Part shown: piece by piece, positions 16,186-24,639 of the stretch
Numbering within the stretch: position 1 is the first letter of the stretch
How the letters are laid out: each line of letters opens with the position of its first letter
Assembly (NCBI RefSeq): GCF_000591035.1
Contig: NC_022521.1
Span: 62,001-126,000, forward strand
Direction of reading: 5' to 3'
DNA length: 64,000 bases
DNA from: Aeropyrum camini SY1 = JCM 12091
GTDB lineage: Archaea > Thermoproteota > Thermoprotei_A > Sulfolobales > Acidilobaceae
The notes under the pieces: model-generated
The model's database searches: none
What the model was told of the DNA's origin: nothing
The model's input: the letters and a program-made list of their open reading frames with translations, nothing else
Translations under genes and position numbers: made by a program

Positions 16186-19140
16186 CTAATCAAATAACAG
16201 TTTGTCGAGCTTTTTCACCCCTGATATGTCGTCCCAGGATATGCCAAACGCCATTAGCATCTGCTCGAAAGCGGTTTTCACATGCTCAATGTATTTTCCG
16301 GGGTCGACGTCGGATAGTCTTGCCAGCTGGACAGGCTTGACGCCTAGCTTGTCCCTTGTTTTAACGTAGTAGACTATATCGCCTCTCCCGAGGGGGATCC
16401 CAAGCCTTTGGAGAAGCATAGCAGCCTTCACATGCTGCGGAGTGTTCTTATCATACTCCTTTGGATTCTTGCTGAGCATGACCTTAATTGCGAACTGGTC
16501 TAGGGTGTAGATCTTCTTCTTAACGTTGTTATACACAGTGTTTATATGGTCCCTGAGCTCGGCTAGTATGTCTTCAACATCCTCAGGCCTTTCTAGCTTG
16601 CTGATTATCCTCACTGCCTTTGAAAACTCCTCCTTTATAAACTCTGGCGTGTTGCTCTTCTTAGCTACCATACCCTTAATGACAATGTCTCCGTCTTCAG
16701 TAATTCCGAGGTAGTTCTTCTTCAGGCCGCTGAACAGTATCGCCCTGAAAACCTTATCGAGTTCTAGTTCTAGACCGTAGGTTCTCTCTACATAGTCTAC
16801 AAGGGCTTCAAGCGCATCCCTAGGGGGGTCCCATATGAAGAGGCTGTCAGTGTCGCCGTAGACTATGTGGAGTTTTAGATCCCTAGACTTCTCCAGCGTA
16901 CCCCTCAGGACAGTTCTACCTAGGGCTGTTACACTCTCTGCAACGGGGAGGCTGTAGAGGCTGAAGCTCTCGCTCCCGAATACGCCGTAGCTGGCGTTTA
17001 TGTAAACCTTCATGGCGGACTGGACCACATCATACCAGAGCCGCTCCTCCTCTCTCAAGCTCTTATCCTTTGACTTCTTCTTGTAAAGTCTGACTCTGAA
17101 GTCCCTCAGCATCCCGACTATCTCGTTGCTTATACCCTTAAAGTCGCGGCAAACTCTGTGGCCAACCTCTGGCACTTCTATAGTGTCTTTGCAATTGGGG
17201 TTGTTGACGGTCTCGTAGCTGAGATTCCACTGCTTTATAAGGCTTGGATATAGGCTTGCGAAGTCTAGGACTAGCACCCTGAAGAAAACTCCGACGGGTG
17301 GATCCAGGACTATAGCACCCCTGTATTTCTTGTCCTTTATTATAGCCCCAACCTTTGCCCCTGCCGAAGATAGCTTCTCAATCTCCCGTCTAGAAGGTAT
17401 AAGCCACCTCCTCCTCCTATGCTCCCAGTACATGAGGCCCTTGATCCAGTTCGAAATCTGGCTACGAGTAATGTCCTCCATGCCCAGCTTGCTCGTCCTC
17501 ATGACCATCACTATTAGGTTGAAAACGAGGTTGTTGCTGAAAGTCAGAAGCTCGAGCGTCAGCCTGGCGTCCTGCAGGTTGTATTCTATTAGCTTGCCCA
17601 GGCTCAGCTCCGGTACTGGCACCTTCAGCTCCACCTTGCCCTTGCCAAGTAGAGCCCTGCTTATAGACTCCAGGCTCAGCTCCCTGTACTTGTTGCCGAA
17701 TGCGTAGACCTGTAGCGCCCTTATCCCGAAGAGTTTATGAAGATCAATGTGTAATGACCTCCTGAACGTCGCGTAATCCTGTTTGGCCTCTACCGGCACA
17801 TACTCCCTAGGGACGCCGAGGACCTCTAGCCGTTTAGCTAGGTAGGGTAGGTCGAAGTTGTCGCCGTTGAAGCTGACGACTAGCGGATACCTCTGGAGGA
17901 GCCTGATAATGTCGAGGAGCATGGCCCTCTCGCTGTCGTAGATCTCCACCTCGGTTGCGTCGGGGAGAGCATCCTCCGAGAACTCGGCGTTCTCCCTGTA
18001 AAGGACGAAAACCTTGTTCCTACCGCTGCTGTCCGCTGTGGCCACGCTTATTATGGGGTAGAGTGCCTTAGACGGGTCGGGTAGTCTCGTGGCTAGGGGG
18101 CTGTAAACCTCGATGTCGAATGCTATTATAGGCAGCTTAGGAGGTGGTGCCTCGAATATCTTCAGCCACTCCCTCGCCCTCTCCTTCACATCCTCCGGCT
18201 CATCCTTAAAAATCTCTTGAACAACTGTAGAGGCTTCTCCAGTTTCCAGGGGTAATGTATGAACTATCCTAGCCCCGCTAACCTCGTAGAGTATCCCCGG
18301 CACAAGCTGTCTATCGAAGATGTAGTTGTGATGATACTTTATATCAGCTTCCCACACGGAAAAGCCCGCCCCAGCTACCCTCTCCCTGAGCCGTCTCACA
18401 GCAAGCGGGTCGGAGACCACTATCTTCGTGAGCTTTACAGGCCTCCTCTCAATCGGGTGGAACTTCTCCACAAGATCATATTGAACGAATGACTCGTCAC
18501 GGCTAACATCTACACCAGCAGCCCTAAGATCCTCGGGCCTAGCATCGGTTAGGAAGTAAGGCTTATGCCCCGTTCTATCAGCCCACTTAACCAGGCTCTC
18601 GCTAGAAGGATCGTATAACATGAGAACAGCCTTACCCTGGGCACCATCGTATCTTACATCTAGCAGATAGCCCCTGGCTGACTCGACCCAGGGCTCCCTA
18701 ACCAGCTCTAGGACAGTATCATCGCTGGAGGCGCTGGACGCCGCTATAAAGTTTCTCGATAAGCCTTTTTTGAAAGGCCGAGCAGAAATATCCTCGGCGG
18801 GCGCTGGACGCCGCTTAAGCTTCTGGTCGGAAGCATGTGAAGGCGGTGCTTCAACAGGTTTTGAAAGAGCCTCTCCATGACCCTTAACATGGGGGCTAGT
18901 GGACACCAGCTTCGACGGCTTTTTCCTCCCTATAGGACCGCCCATATAGTCGAGCAGTGTTGTCTGTCTAAACCCATCCAAACCCTCTGTCTTGTCTTCA
19001 GAGTCTTCAGAGTCGTCAATACTCCTCCCCCTATCATCAAGCGCCCCACCACCAGCTCCACCTTTTATCCTAACCGTAGTCCTAATGTAGGATAGTAGGC
19101 TCTCGTCGAGAGTCGTCCTCTTCCTCCCGCTATCCTTCAA
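16186..19140 (-). CDS. polB: Family B replicative DNA polymerase with 3'-5' exonuclease
   Basis: A 984-residue family B DNA polymerase. All motifs are intact: exo I AFDIEVY (DIE 342-344), exo II NGDNFD (425-430), exo III YNLQD (520-524), Pol A DFASLYPS (626-633), Pol B KVYINASYG (711-719) and Pol C YGDTDS (761-766). It should therefore both polymerise and proofread, and by length and motifs it is of the PolB1/PolB3-like replicative type. The first 140 residues are a low-complexity, probably disordered extension; within it QTTLLDYM (59-66) resembles a PCNA-binding box. A 16-base direct repeat lies in the DNA of this extension (18730-18745 and 18800-18815). Confidence 0.95.
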   Translation of the reverse strand: MKDSGRKRTTLDESLLSYIRTTVRIKGGAGGGALDDRGRSIDDSEDSEDKTEGLDGFRQTTLLDYMGGPIGRKKPSKLVSTSPHVKGHGEALSKPVEAPPSHASDQKLKRRPAPAEDISARPFKKGLSRNFIAASSASSDDTVLELVREPWVESARGYLLDVRYDGAQGKAVLMLYDPSSESLVKWADRTGHKPYFLTDARPEDLRAAGVDVSRDESFVQYDLVEKFHPIERRPVKLTKIVVSDPLAVRRLRERVAGAGFSVWEADIKYHHNYIFDRQLVPGILYEVSGARIVHTLPLETGEASTVVQEIFKDEPEDVKERAREWLKIFEAPPPKLPIIAFDIEVYSPLATRLPDPSKALYPIISVATADSSGRNKVFVLYRENAEFSEDALPDATEVEIYDSERAMLLDIIRLLQRYPLVVSFNGDNFDLPYLAKRLEVLGVPREYVPVEAKQDYATFRRSLHIDLHKLFGIRALQVYAFGNKYRELSLESISRALLGKGKVELKVPVPELSLGKLIEYNLQDARLTLELLTFSNNLVFNLIVMVMRTSKLGMEDITRSQISNWIKGLMYWEHRRRRWLIPSRREIEKLSSAGAKVGAIIKDKKYRGAIVLDPPVGVFFRVLVLDFASLYPSLIKQWNLSYETVNNPNCKDTIEVPEVGHRVCRDFKGISNEIVGMLRDFRVRLYKKKSKDKSLREEERLWYDVVQSAMKVYINASYGVFGSESFSLYSLPVAESVTALGRTVLRGTLEKSRDLKLHIVYGDTDSLFIWDPPRDALEALVDYVERTYGLELELDKVFRAILFSGLKKNYLGITEDGDIVIKGMVAKKSNTPEFIKEEFSKAVRIISKLERPEDVEDILAELRDHINTVYNNVKKKIYTLDQFAIKVMLSKNPKEYDKNTPQHVKAAMLLQRLGIPLGRGDIVYYVKTRDKLGVKPVQLARLSDVDPGKYIEHVKTAFEQMLMAFGISWDDISGVKKLDKLLFD

Positions 19141-19433
19141 AGTCGCAGAAACACCCCCAGAATCCCCTTAAATCCTAGGGTTAAATCGAGTGTACAGCCC
19201 CCCAGGGTTAGGATCCTTAAGTGGTAGTACTAGATAATTTATGGGTGCTTTTCGGTGCTTCACGGCCTCTCGCAATCCCTATTCCCGGTAATTCCAGGCC
19301 CCTCCGCCTCTCCTGCTGGGGTGAGGGGTAGCGTAGTGGCTCCGAGCATCGAGCCATAAGTCATTGCACCTGGTCGAGGTTGGATTACGGTTATATCATT
19401 GATTTCGCGAGTAACAGCAAGGTTCATACTCGC
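19141..19433. other. Divergent intergenic region
   Basis: Lies between the polymerase gene and the membrane Fe-S oxidoreductase gene. A minus-strand TATA-like GGATTTAAGG at about 19166-19175 could serve polB with a very short leader. The inverted repeat TGGCTC/GAGCCA around 19338-19357 forms a possible hairpin with an eight-base loop, and AGGATCCT at about 19209 is palindromic. No gene or tRNA is seen. Confidence 0.4.
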
Positions 19434-19442
19434 GTATATAAT
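19434..19442 (+). promoter_or_regulatory. TATA box of the Fe-S oxidoreductase gene
   Basis: GTATATAAT centred near 19438 predicts transcription start at about 19463, leaving a leader of roughly 85 bases before the ATG at 19547, longer than most in this window. Confidence 0.45.
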
Positions 19443-19546
19443 CCCCTTTTTTCAGCCTTAATGTGGCACCTATTTGTATTCGTGCGCTTGATGTCCGGTC
19501 GGTTCTGGGGAAGCTGTTATAGGTCTTAGCTTCGGGGTGTCAAGAT

Positions 19547-21637
19547 ATGGCCGGGCCTGTAGAGCATTTCTTCCTGGTGGATGATATCAAGATTTTCGTG
19601 TATATACTGGCTGGATTGAGCACCGCCGTACTCCTGTATTCCCTAGTCGAGTTCTACAGGAGGGTGTTTAGGAGCTATAGCCTTGTGGGGGCTGCGCTGG
19701 AGTCGGGAGGTATTAGGGCCGCTATCGATAGGCTTGCACTGTATGGGCTTCTACAGTATAAAGTTTTGAAGTATAGGTTTCCCGGGGTCATGCATGCCCT
19801 AATCTTCTACGGCATTATAATTCTATTCATAGCCACTGTCATCAGAGCCTTAGACTACTATATCGGTGGTTGGCTCCTCCAGCCCCCCTTCTTCTACATC
19901 TACAAGCTGGCTAACAATATAGCTGGTGTCATTGTGATCGTTGGGGTAGCCGTGGCAGCCTACAGGAGGTGGAGAGGGCTTACACCAAGGCTGCCGAGAG
20001 ACCCGGGCTACTACCTTGTCCTCGCGCTTCTAGCCACTATAGTCGCCACCGGTTTTGTTGTGGAGGGTATGGTTGTGGCTCTCTACAGGGCTGAGGCGGG
20101 GTTCGAGTCACCGCTCTACGACCCTGTGGGCTACCTAGTGTACACGGCTCTCAAGGGGGTGGATAGAGATGTTCTCTCAGAGGTTTACAGGGGCCTTTGG
20201 CTACTACACCTAGCCCTTGCCCAGCTTGGGATCGCCCTTATACCATTCACAAACCTGTGGCATATCCCGGCTGTACTGGCCAACATAGCACTAGCAAGAC
20301 CTGCTCCCCCGGTCGCCGGGCTGAGGACCTACGAGGACCTGGACGAGAGAATAGAGAATGACATGCCTATAGGCGTTATCAAGCTCTCCGACACCACGTG
20401 GAAGCAGAGGTTAGACTTTGAAGCGTGTACAAGCTGCATGAGATGTACAAACAGCTGTCCAGCCGCTGAGTCTGGTAAGGTGTTGGATCCGAGAGGTGTT
20501 ATCTACGGGTTAAGGCTGATGCTGAGAGAGGGTAGATGGGATACAGAGGTCCTAGATCCGGAGATCCCGGGTGACGGTAGTAGAGCAGGGGTTAACCCTG
20601 AGGCCATATGGAGCTGCTTGACTTGTGGCGCCTGTGTAAACGAGTGCCCCGTACTCATACATCACGTGGACGTGATACTAGATGTGCGAAGGGGTATGAT
20701 GAGCGCTGGCAGCGAGCATGTGCCAGAGCAGGTTCTAACTGTGCTCCAAAACCTACAGTACAACGGCAACCCCCTGGGACAGAGCCCCGTGGAAAAGGAA
20801 GAGTGGTTCGAAGAGCTTGCCGAGAAGCTGGGGGAGGATGTTGTTGCTAAGGAGGGGGAAGATTATGACATCCTATACTGGGCAGGCTGTGTAACGGGAT
20901 ATGACCCCAGGATAAGACCGGTGGGAGAATCCATATTAAGGCTTCTAAGGAAGGCTGGGTTGAAAGCCGCTATAATGCCCTACACCGGCTGCACAGGCGA
21001 GCCGGCGCTGAGGATGGGTGAGGAGGCCCTGTTCGTGGAGCTTATGATACAGTTTCTTGAGGAGCTTTCGAAATACAGGTTTAGGAAGCTCGTTGTCAAC
21101 TGTCCACACTGCCTAACCACTATAAAACACGACTACAGGAGATACAGGAGATACCTGGAGAAGAGGGATGACGCCAAGCATCTAGCCGAGATCCTGGACA
21201 GACTTGAGGTTGAGCACCACAGTGTCACCTTGGCGAGACTGGTTAGAGAGGGGAAGCTGAAGGGAGCTCAAGTGGGGGAGGAGAAGCCCGTGACCTACCA
21301 TGACCCATGCTACCTTGGTAGGTGGAACGGTGTCTATAGTGAACCCCGGGAGGTGCTCAGTAGAGGGGCTGGCCTCAGGATCAGAGAGATGCCCAGAAGC
21401 ATGGAGAAGAGCTTCTGCTGCGGCGGCGGGGGAGGTCAGCTCTTCTACGAGGTTAAGAGGGGTAGGAGAGTTTCAAGGATTAGGGCGGAGGAAGCTAGCA
21501 AAACCCTCGGTGGGGAGGGCGTGGTGGCAGTTGCCTGCCCCTTCTGCAACACCATGTTCCGCGCCGAGGCCGAGGATTTTGGCTTCGAGGTAAAAGACAT
21601 AGCAGAGATCCTAGACAGCCAAGGGGGAGAAGGCTAG
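19547..21637 (+). CDS. Membrane Fe-S oxidoreductase, HdrD/EtfD-like fusion
   Basis: A 696-residue fusion. Residues 15-250 hold five or six membrane helices with histidines suited to heme b (MHALIFYG at about 82, LHLALAQLG at about 221), like NarI/DsrM cytochrome b subunits. Two ferredoxin-type clusters follow: CTSCMRCTNSCP (294-305) and CLTCGACVNECP (357-368). The C-terminal half has two CCG domains (GCVTGYD and YTGCTG; CPHC; CCGGGGGQL), as in HdrD and GlcF. Such fusions move electrons between a cytoplasmic donor and membrane quinone; EtfD-type proteins take them from ETF. ETF genes lie at 46069-47809. Donor identity here is inference. Confidence 0.85.
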   Translation: MAGPVEHFFLVDDIKIFVYILAGLSTAVLLYSLVEFYRRVFRSYSLVGAALESGGIRAAIDRLALYGLLQYKVLKYRFPGVMHALIFYGIIILFIATVIRALDYYIGGWLLQPPFFYIYKLANNIAGVIVIVGVAVAAYRRWRGLTPRLPRDPGYYLVLALLATIVATGFVVEGMVVALYRAEAGFESPLYDPVGYLVYTALKGVDRDVLSEVYRGLWLLHLALAQLGIALIPFTNLWHIPAVLANIALARPAPPVAGLRTYEDLDERIENDMPIGVIKLSDTTWKQRLDFEACTSCMRCTNSCPAAESGKVLDPRGVIYGLRLMLREGRWDTEVLDPEIPGDGSRAGVNPEAIWSCLTCGACVNECPVLIHHVDVILDVRRGMMSAGSEHVPEQVLTVLQNLQYNGNPLGQSPVEKEEWFEELAEKLGEDVVAKEGEDYDILYWAGCVTGYDPRIRPVGESILRLLRKAGLKAAIMPYTGCTGEPALRMGEEALFVELMIQFLEELSKYRFRKLVVNCPHCLTTIKHDYRRYRRYLEKRDDAKHLAEILDRLEVEHHSVTLARLVREGKLKGAQVGEEKPVTYHDPCYLGRWNGVYSEPREVLSRGAGLRIREMPRSMEKSFCCGGGGGQLFYEVKRGRRVSRIRAEEASKTLGGEGVVAVACPFCNTMFRAEAEDFGFEVKDIAEILDSQGGEG

Positions 21638-22104
21638 CCAGCCTCAACCTTTTTCTCGGCCTCAACCACTATCAGAGAGCCTCTAGTGCTTATTTTCACG
21701 CTTCTCGGCTCTACAGGGGCCGGCAACTTATAGACGCCCCTATACTCCCTAAAGCTATACTTCTCTGAAAGGGATCCCAGCGCCCTCCTTACAATATGCT
21801 CCCTTAGCCTTGCCCTTATCTCAATCCTGTCCTCTAGAACCACTATACTAAGGGATTCCCTATCCATGCCTGGAAGGTCGATCAGAATCCTAATCCTATC
21901 ACCAAGGTCGTGTAGACTTACTATAGGCTCAATACCCTCTCCCCGGAACTCCTGCAACCTCTTTTCAAGAAGCTCCTCAAACTCCTTTAGCTCGTTCATG
22001 GCGAACCTTGTCATAGCTGAGAAAGTCTCCTCAGCTTCCCTCAGAGCCTGGTAGAAGCGTATCATAATCCTCCTAAGCTCGTCGTCCATACCATATTCAG
22101 ACAT
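21634..22104 (-). CDS. Hsp20/alpha-crystallin-type small heat-shock protein
   Basis: A 156-residue protein with a helical N-terminal arm (residues 5-50) and an alpha-crystallin domain from about 56 to 150: EPIVSLHDLGDRIRILIDLPG, then LSIVVLEDRIEIRAR, and a final LIVVEAEKK. It should be an ATP-independent holdase. It lacks the C-terminal IxI motif used for oligomer assembly in classical members, so its oligomeric state may differ. The gene converges with the Fe-S oxidoreductase gene, overlapping its last four bases. Confidence 0.85.
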   Translation of the reverse strand: MSEYGMDDELRRIMIRFYQALREAEETFSAMTRFAMNELKEFEELLEKRLQEFRGEGIEPIVSLHDLGDRIRILIDLPGMDRESLSIVVLEDRIEIRARLREHIVRRALGSLSEKYSFREYRGVYKLPAPVEPRSVKISTRGSLIVVEAEKKVEAG

Positions 22105-22149
22105 TCCGGGAGCACCCCCCAGCGTCTAGGGCTCAGAGTCTGTTGCCCG

Positions 22150-22938
22150 TCATGTATAGAGGATGGGCGCCCTATACTCCATCTCTTTTCCCATCCTCGC
22201 CATGACGGCCTTCGTCTCCTTCATGAGATCCCTCATCCTGAGCTTAATTTCTTCAGCCTGTTTAACAAGCTCTTCTACGGGGACGTTGAGGCCTGTTATA
22301 GAGTTTATACCCTCTACTATAACTGCTGCTGCCTCCGGGTCGGGGATGTCTATAAAGGAGTCGGCGAGGAGCACAAGGTTGTGAACATGCTTTTTCATAG
22401 CCTCCTTCAGTATTGTAGCGTAAGGACCCACTATTATGCCCTGCTCAGGTTCGCTTGCACCCCTCAGATTCGACGCCAGAAGGCTAGCCTTCTTATCGCT
22501 GGCTAGCCAGTAGAGGCTAGGCTTATCCTGCTCTAGCCTCTTGGGGTTGCCGACCCCTGTGGCACTTATGATATACTCCACCCCTCTCCTCCTGGCGTAC
22601 TCAACCACAGCGGCGGAGAAGGATGGTATAGCTGCGGGTAGTATAGGGACGTCTGTTATCAGCGTAGCCACATCACCGCTCCTGTAGATTCTAATGGGGT
22701 GAAGAACCCTACCCCGGTTCATAATCACCACCGGAGGCAGGGCGCCGTAGTGGTCTATACCGACCGTATAGGTCATATCCTTAGCCCGTATCAGGTGCAT
22801 GCCAGTTACAGCGCCCACAAGGCCGACATCGGGCAGTCCAACAATCATGAACCTAACATCCTCCAGATGCTCAAACTCGAGGAACTCCCAGCCGTATATC
22901 TCCTCCCTGTAAACTATACCTGGGTTCAACAGCTCCAC
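22150..22938 (-). CDS. PAC2-family protein (proteasome-assembly-chaperone-like)
   Basis: A 262-residue PAC2 family member. The landmarks are VRFMIVGLPDVGLVGAV near residue 30, an SATGVGNP segment in the middle, and VGPYATILKEAM followed by LLADSFIDIPDPEAAAVIVEGIN, all usual in the archaeal branch; the last 50 residues form a charged helix. Eukaryotic PAC2 helps assemble the 20S proteasome alpha ring; the archaeal role is not established. It sits upstream of the small heat-shock gene on the same strand with 45 bases between, hinting at a protein-quality-control unit. Confidence 0.85.
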   Translation of the reverse strand: MELLNPGIVYREEIYGWEFLEFEHLEDVRFMIVGLPDVGLVGAVTGMHLIRAKDMTYTVGIDHYGALPPVVIMNRGRVLHPIRIYRSGDVATLITDVPILPAAIPSFSAAVVEYARRRGVEYIISATGVGNPKRLEQDKPSLYWLASDKKASLLASNLRGASEPEQGIIVGPYATILKEAMKKHVHNLVLLADSFIDIPDPEAAAVIVEGINSITGLNVPVEELVKQAEEIKLRMRDLMKETKAVMARMGKEMEYRAPILYT

Positions 22939-23039
22939 CCCTAACTATGTTTTAGTATAGTGAGGTGTAAATAGGTACTTCAGAGCAACAAATCAACCTG
23001 AAACCATCGCTCTCAGAAACAGCCTCGAGGTGACTATGG

Positions 23040-23276
23040 GTGGGTAAGGCGAAGGTGAGGGTCGCTATAGAGTCTAGGGAGGATTGCATACCAGACTTCG
23101 TATGCGTCGCCGTCTGCCCGGAGGTCTTCGAAAGGCACGGCGACGGCAGAGCCAGAGTGAAGGGTGGGCTTGACGCGGGCGTGTTCGACGCCTCCCTTGA
23201 GGCATGTGCTCTGGAGGCGGCCAGCCTTTGCCCCCGGGGTATTATAAAGGTTTACAGGGTTGACGGAGATGGTTAA
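23040..23276 (+). CDS. Single-cluster ferredoxin with aspartate ligand
   Basis: A 78-residue ferredoxin for one [4Fe-4S] (or [3Fe-4S]) cluster. The ligand set reads DCIPDFVCVAVCPEVF: Cys16, Asp19, Cys22, with Cys64 in SLCPRGI as the fourth; Cys26 and Cys56 are placed to form the disulfide seen in Pyrococcus furiosus ferredoxin. Asp at the second ligand position, as in that protein, lowers the cluster's redox potential behaviour and eases conversion to a 3Fe form. Start GTG or ATG near 23035-23040. It sits alone before the GTPase gene and probably serves general low-potential electron transfer. Confidence 0.88.
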   Translation: MGKAKVRVAIESREDCIPDFVCVAVCPEVFERHGDGRARVKGGLDAGVFDASLEACALEAASLCPRGIIKVYRVDGDG

Positions 23277-23330
23277 GGCCTCGGCGGGCAAATATATAGT
23301 CGTTGGGGTAACGGTTTAGGGTGCTGTTGC

Positions 23331-24122
23331 ATGCAGCTAGCCAGCTGGAGGCTTCTAGCTAGGACGATAAAGAACGTGGACGTCGTGATAGAGGTAGTGG
23401 ACATCAGAGATCCGATGGTGACTAGGAGCAGGCGGGCTGAGAGGATGGCGGAGGCCCTTGATAAGAGTCTGCTTATAGTTCTCAACAAGTCCGACCTGGT
23501 TCCTCTCAGGGTTGCGGAAAAGTGGGCCAGGATTATAGAGGGGATGGGCTTCGACGTGATATACGTGTCCGCGAGGCACAGGCTCAGCACCAGGAGGCTG
23601 AGAGGCTATATAAAGCACCTAGCCGACGTAAAACCGTTTTCAGCAGGGGTAATAGGTTTCCCGAAGACGGGGAAGTCCAGTGTCATAAACGCTCTGAGAG
23701 GCAGGAAGGGCGCTCCAACGAGCCCCATACCAGGGAGCCCCGGCTATACAAAGGGTTTGCAGCTTCTAAAGATAGAGCCAGGCTTCTACATGGTAGACAC
23801 GCCTGGGGTCATACCGGTCGAGGGGGGCTGGCCTGAGTCTATAATAAGAGGGAGGAGCCCCGAGGACCTTGCAGACCCGGTTCCGCCTGCAGCAGCATTA
23901 ATAGAGAAGATTTTGAGGTACAATAGGAGGGCCTTCCAGACCGCGTACGGCATATCCGCCCAGGATCCCTACGAGATAATGGAGAGGTTGGCGATAAAGA
24001 GAGGCTGGTTCTACAAAACTACTAAGGAGCCGCTTATCGAGGAGGCTGCAAGAACGATAATAAGAGACTATCATAAAGCGAAGATACCATTTTACGTGCC
24101 CCCAGAGGAATTCACCGGCTAG
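23331..24122 (+). CDS. Circularly permuted GTPase (YlqF/YRG family)
   Basis: A 263-residue GTPase with permuted motif order G4-G5-G1-G3: NKSD (52-55), SAR (80-82), GFPKTGKSS (109-117) and DTPG (156-159). This order defines the YlqF/YawG/Nog2-like family, whose bacterial and eukaryotic members act in large ribosomal subunit assembly. A basic C-terminal domain (residues 190-255) likely binds rRNA. A probable box C/D guide RNA follows 25 bases after the stop, a sensible neighbour for a ribosome-assembly factor. Confidence 0.9.
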   Translation: MQLASWRLLARTIKNVDVVIEVVDIRDPMVTRSRRAERMAEALDKSLLIVLNKSDLVPLRVAEKWARIIEGMGFDVIYVSARHRLSTRRLRGYIKHLADVKPFSAGVIGFPKTGKSSVINALRGRKGAPTSPIPGSPGYTKGLQLLKIEPGFYMVDTPGVIPVEGGWPESIIRGRSPEDLADPVPPAAALIEKILRYNRRAFQTAYGISAQDPYEIMERLAIKRGWFYKTTKEPLIEEAARTIIRDYHKAKIPFYVPPEEFTG

Positions 24123-24146
24123 AAGCTCCACAGGGGGGTGGAGAGA

Positions 24147-24221
24147 GCTAGTGATGACCCGTGCAGGCTCTGAGGTTACGCCCGCACCGATGAAGAGTCT
24201 GTGGGACTACCCTCTGAGGCA
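24147..24221 (+). ncRNA. Box C/D sRNA candidate
   Basis: In the gap after the GTPase gene the plus strand shows a perfect C box GTGATGA (24151-24157), a 12-base guide, D' box CTGA (24170-24173), a C'-like CGATGA (24188-24193), and D box CTGA (24214-24217). The C-to-D' spacing of 12 is canonical; the C'-to-D spacing of 20 is long. The bases just before the D box (GGGACTACCC) are complementary to GGGTAGTCCC, a conserved stretch of archaeal 16S rRNA near helix 24 as I remember it. It would direct 2'-O-methylation with L7Ae, Nop5 and fibrillarin. Confidence 0.6.
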
Positions 24222-24225
24222 TAGT

Positions 24226-24597
24226 CTAACCCCTCCTTACGCATCTCCTGTTCATAGCGACGGCTGCCATGAGGGCTAGCACAGTTAGTGCTAGAAGTAG
24301 GGGAAAGTGGGGTATAGCGAGATCGCCGAGCGTGCCGGTGCTGGTAACAACCGATCGGGACACTCTTCCCGCCGCGAATGCACTGGCCAGGGCTATAACC
24401 GTCGGGCTAGCCGGGCTCCTGTAGACTATAGCTGGCGCGGCTAGCAACACAGCATATGCTAGATTCTCCACTAGTATGAACACGGGGATTCTTGGACCGC
24501 TAAGTAGGCTGTTCAGATCGAAGGCCACAAAACCGAGAGCCAGAAGTATAGCCAGCGCCCTGGCTGCCATATCTCCCTTGTTTAAACCCGTCGCCAC
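24226..24597 (-). CDS. Small membrane protein, unknown
   Basis: A 123-residue protein with three or four hydrophobic helices (about residues 12-32, 38-58, 64-80 and 97-115) and a short basic C-terminus. No motif is recognised. It lies downstream of herA on the same strand, 43 bases away, so it may be read at the end of the mre11-rad50-nurA-herA message, though nothing links it to repair. Confidence 0.55.
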   Translation of the reverse strand: MATGLNKGDMAARALAILLALGFVAFDLNSLLSGPRIPVFILVENLAYAVLLAAPAIVYRSPASPTVIALASAFAAGRVSRSVVTSTGTLGDLAIPHFPLLLALTVLALMAAVAMNRRCVRRG

Positions 24598-24639
24598 GGC
24601 CTCTACACCCCATATTGAGGTGGGTCTGTGGACGCGCGT

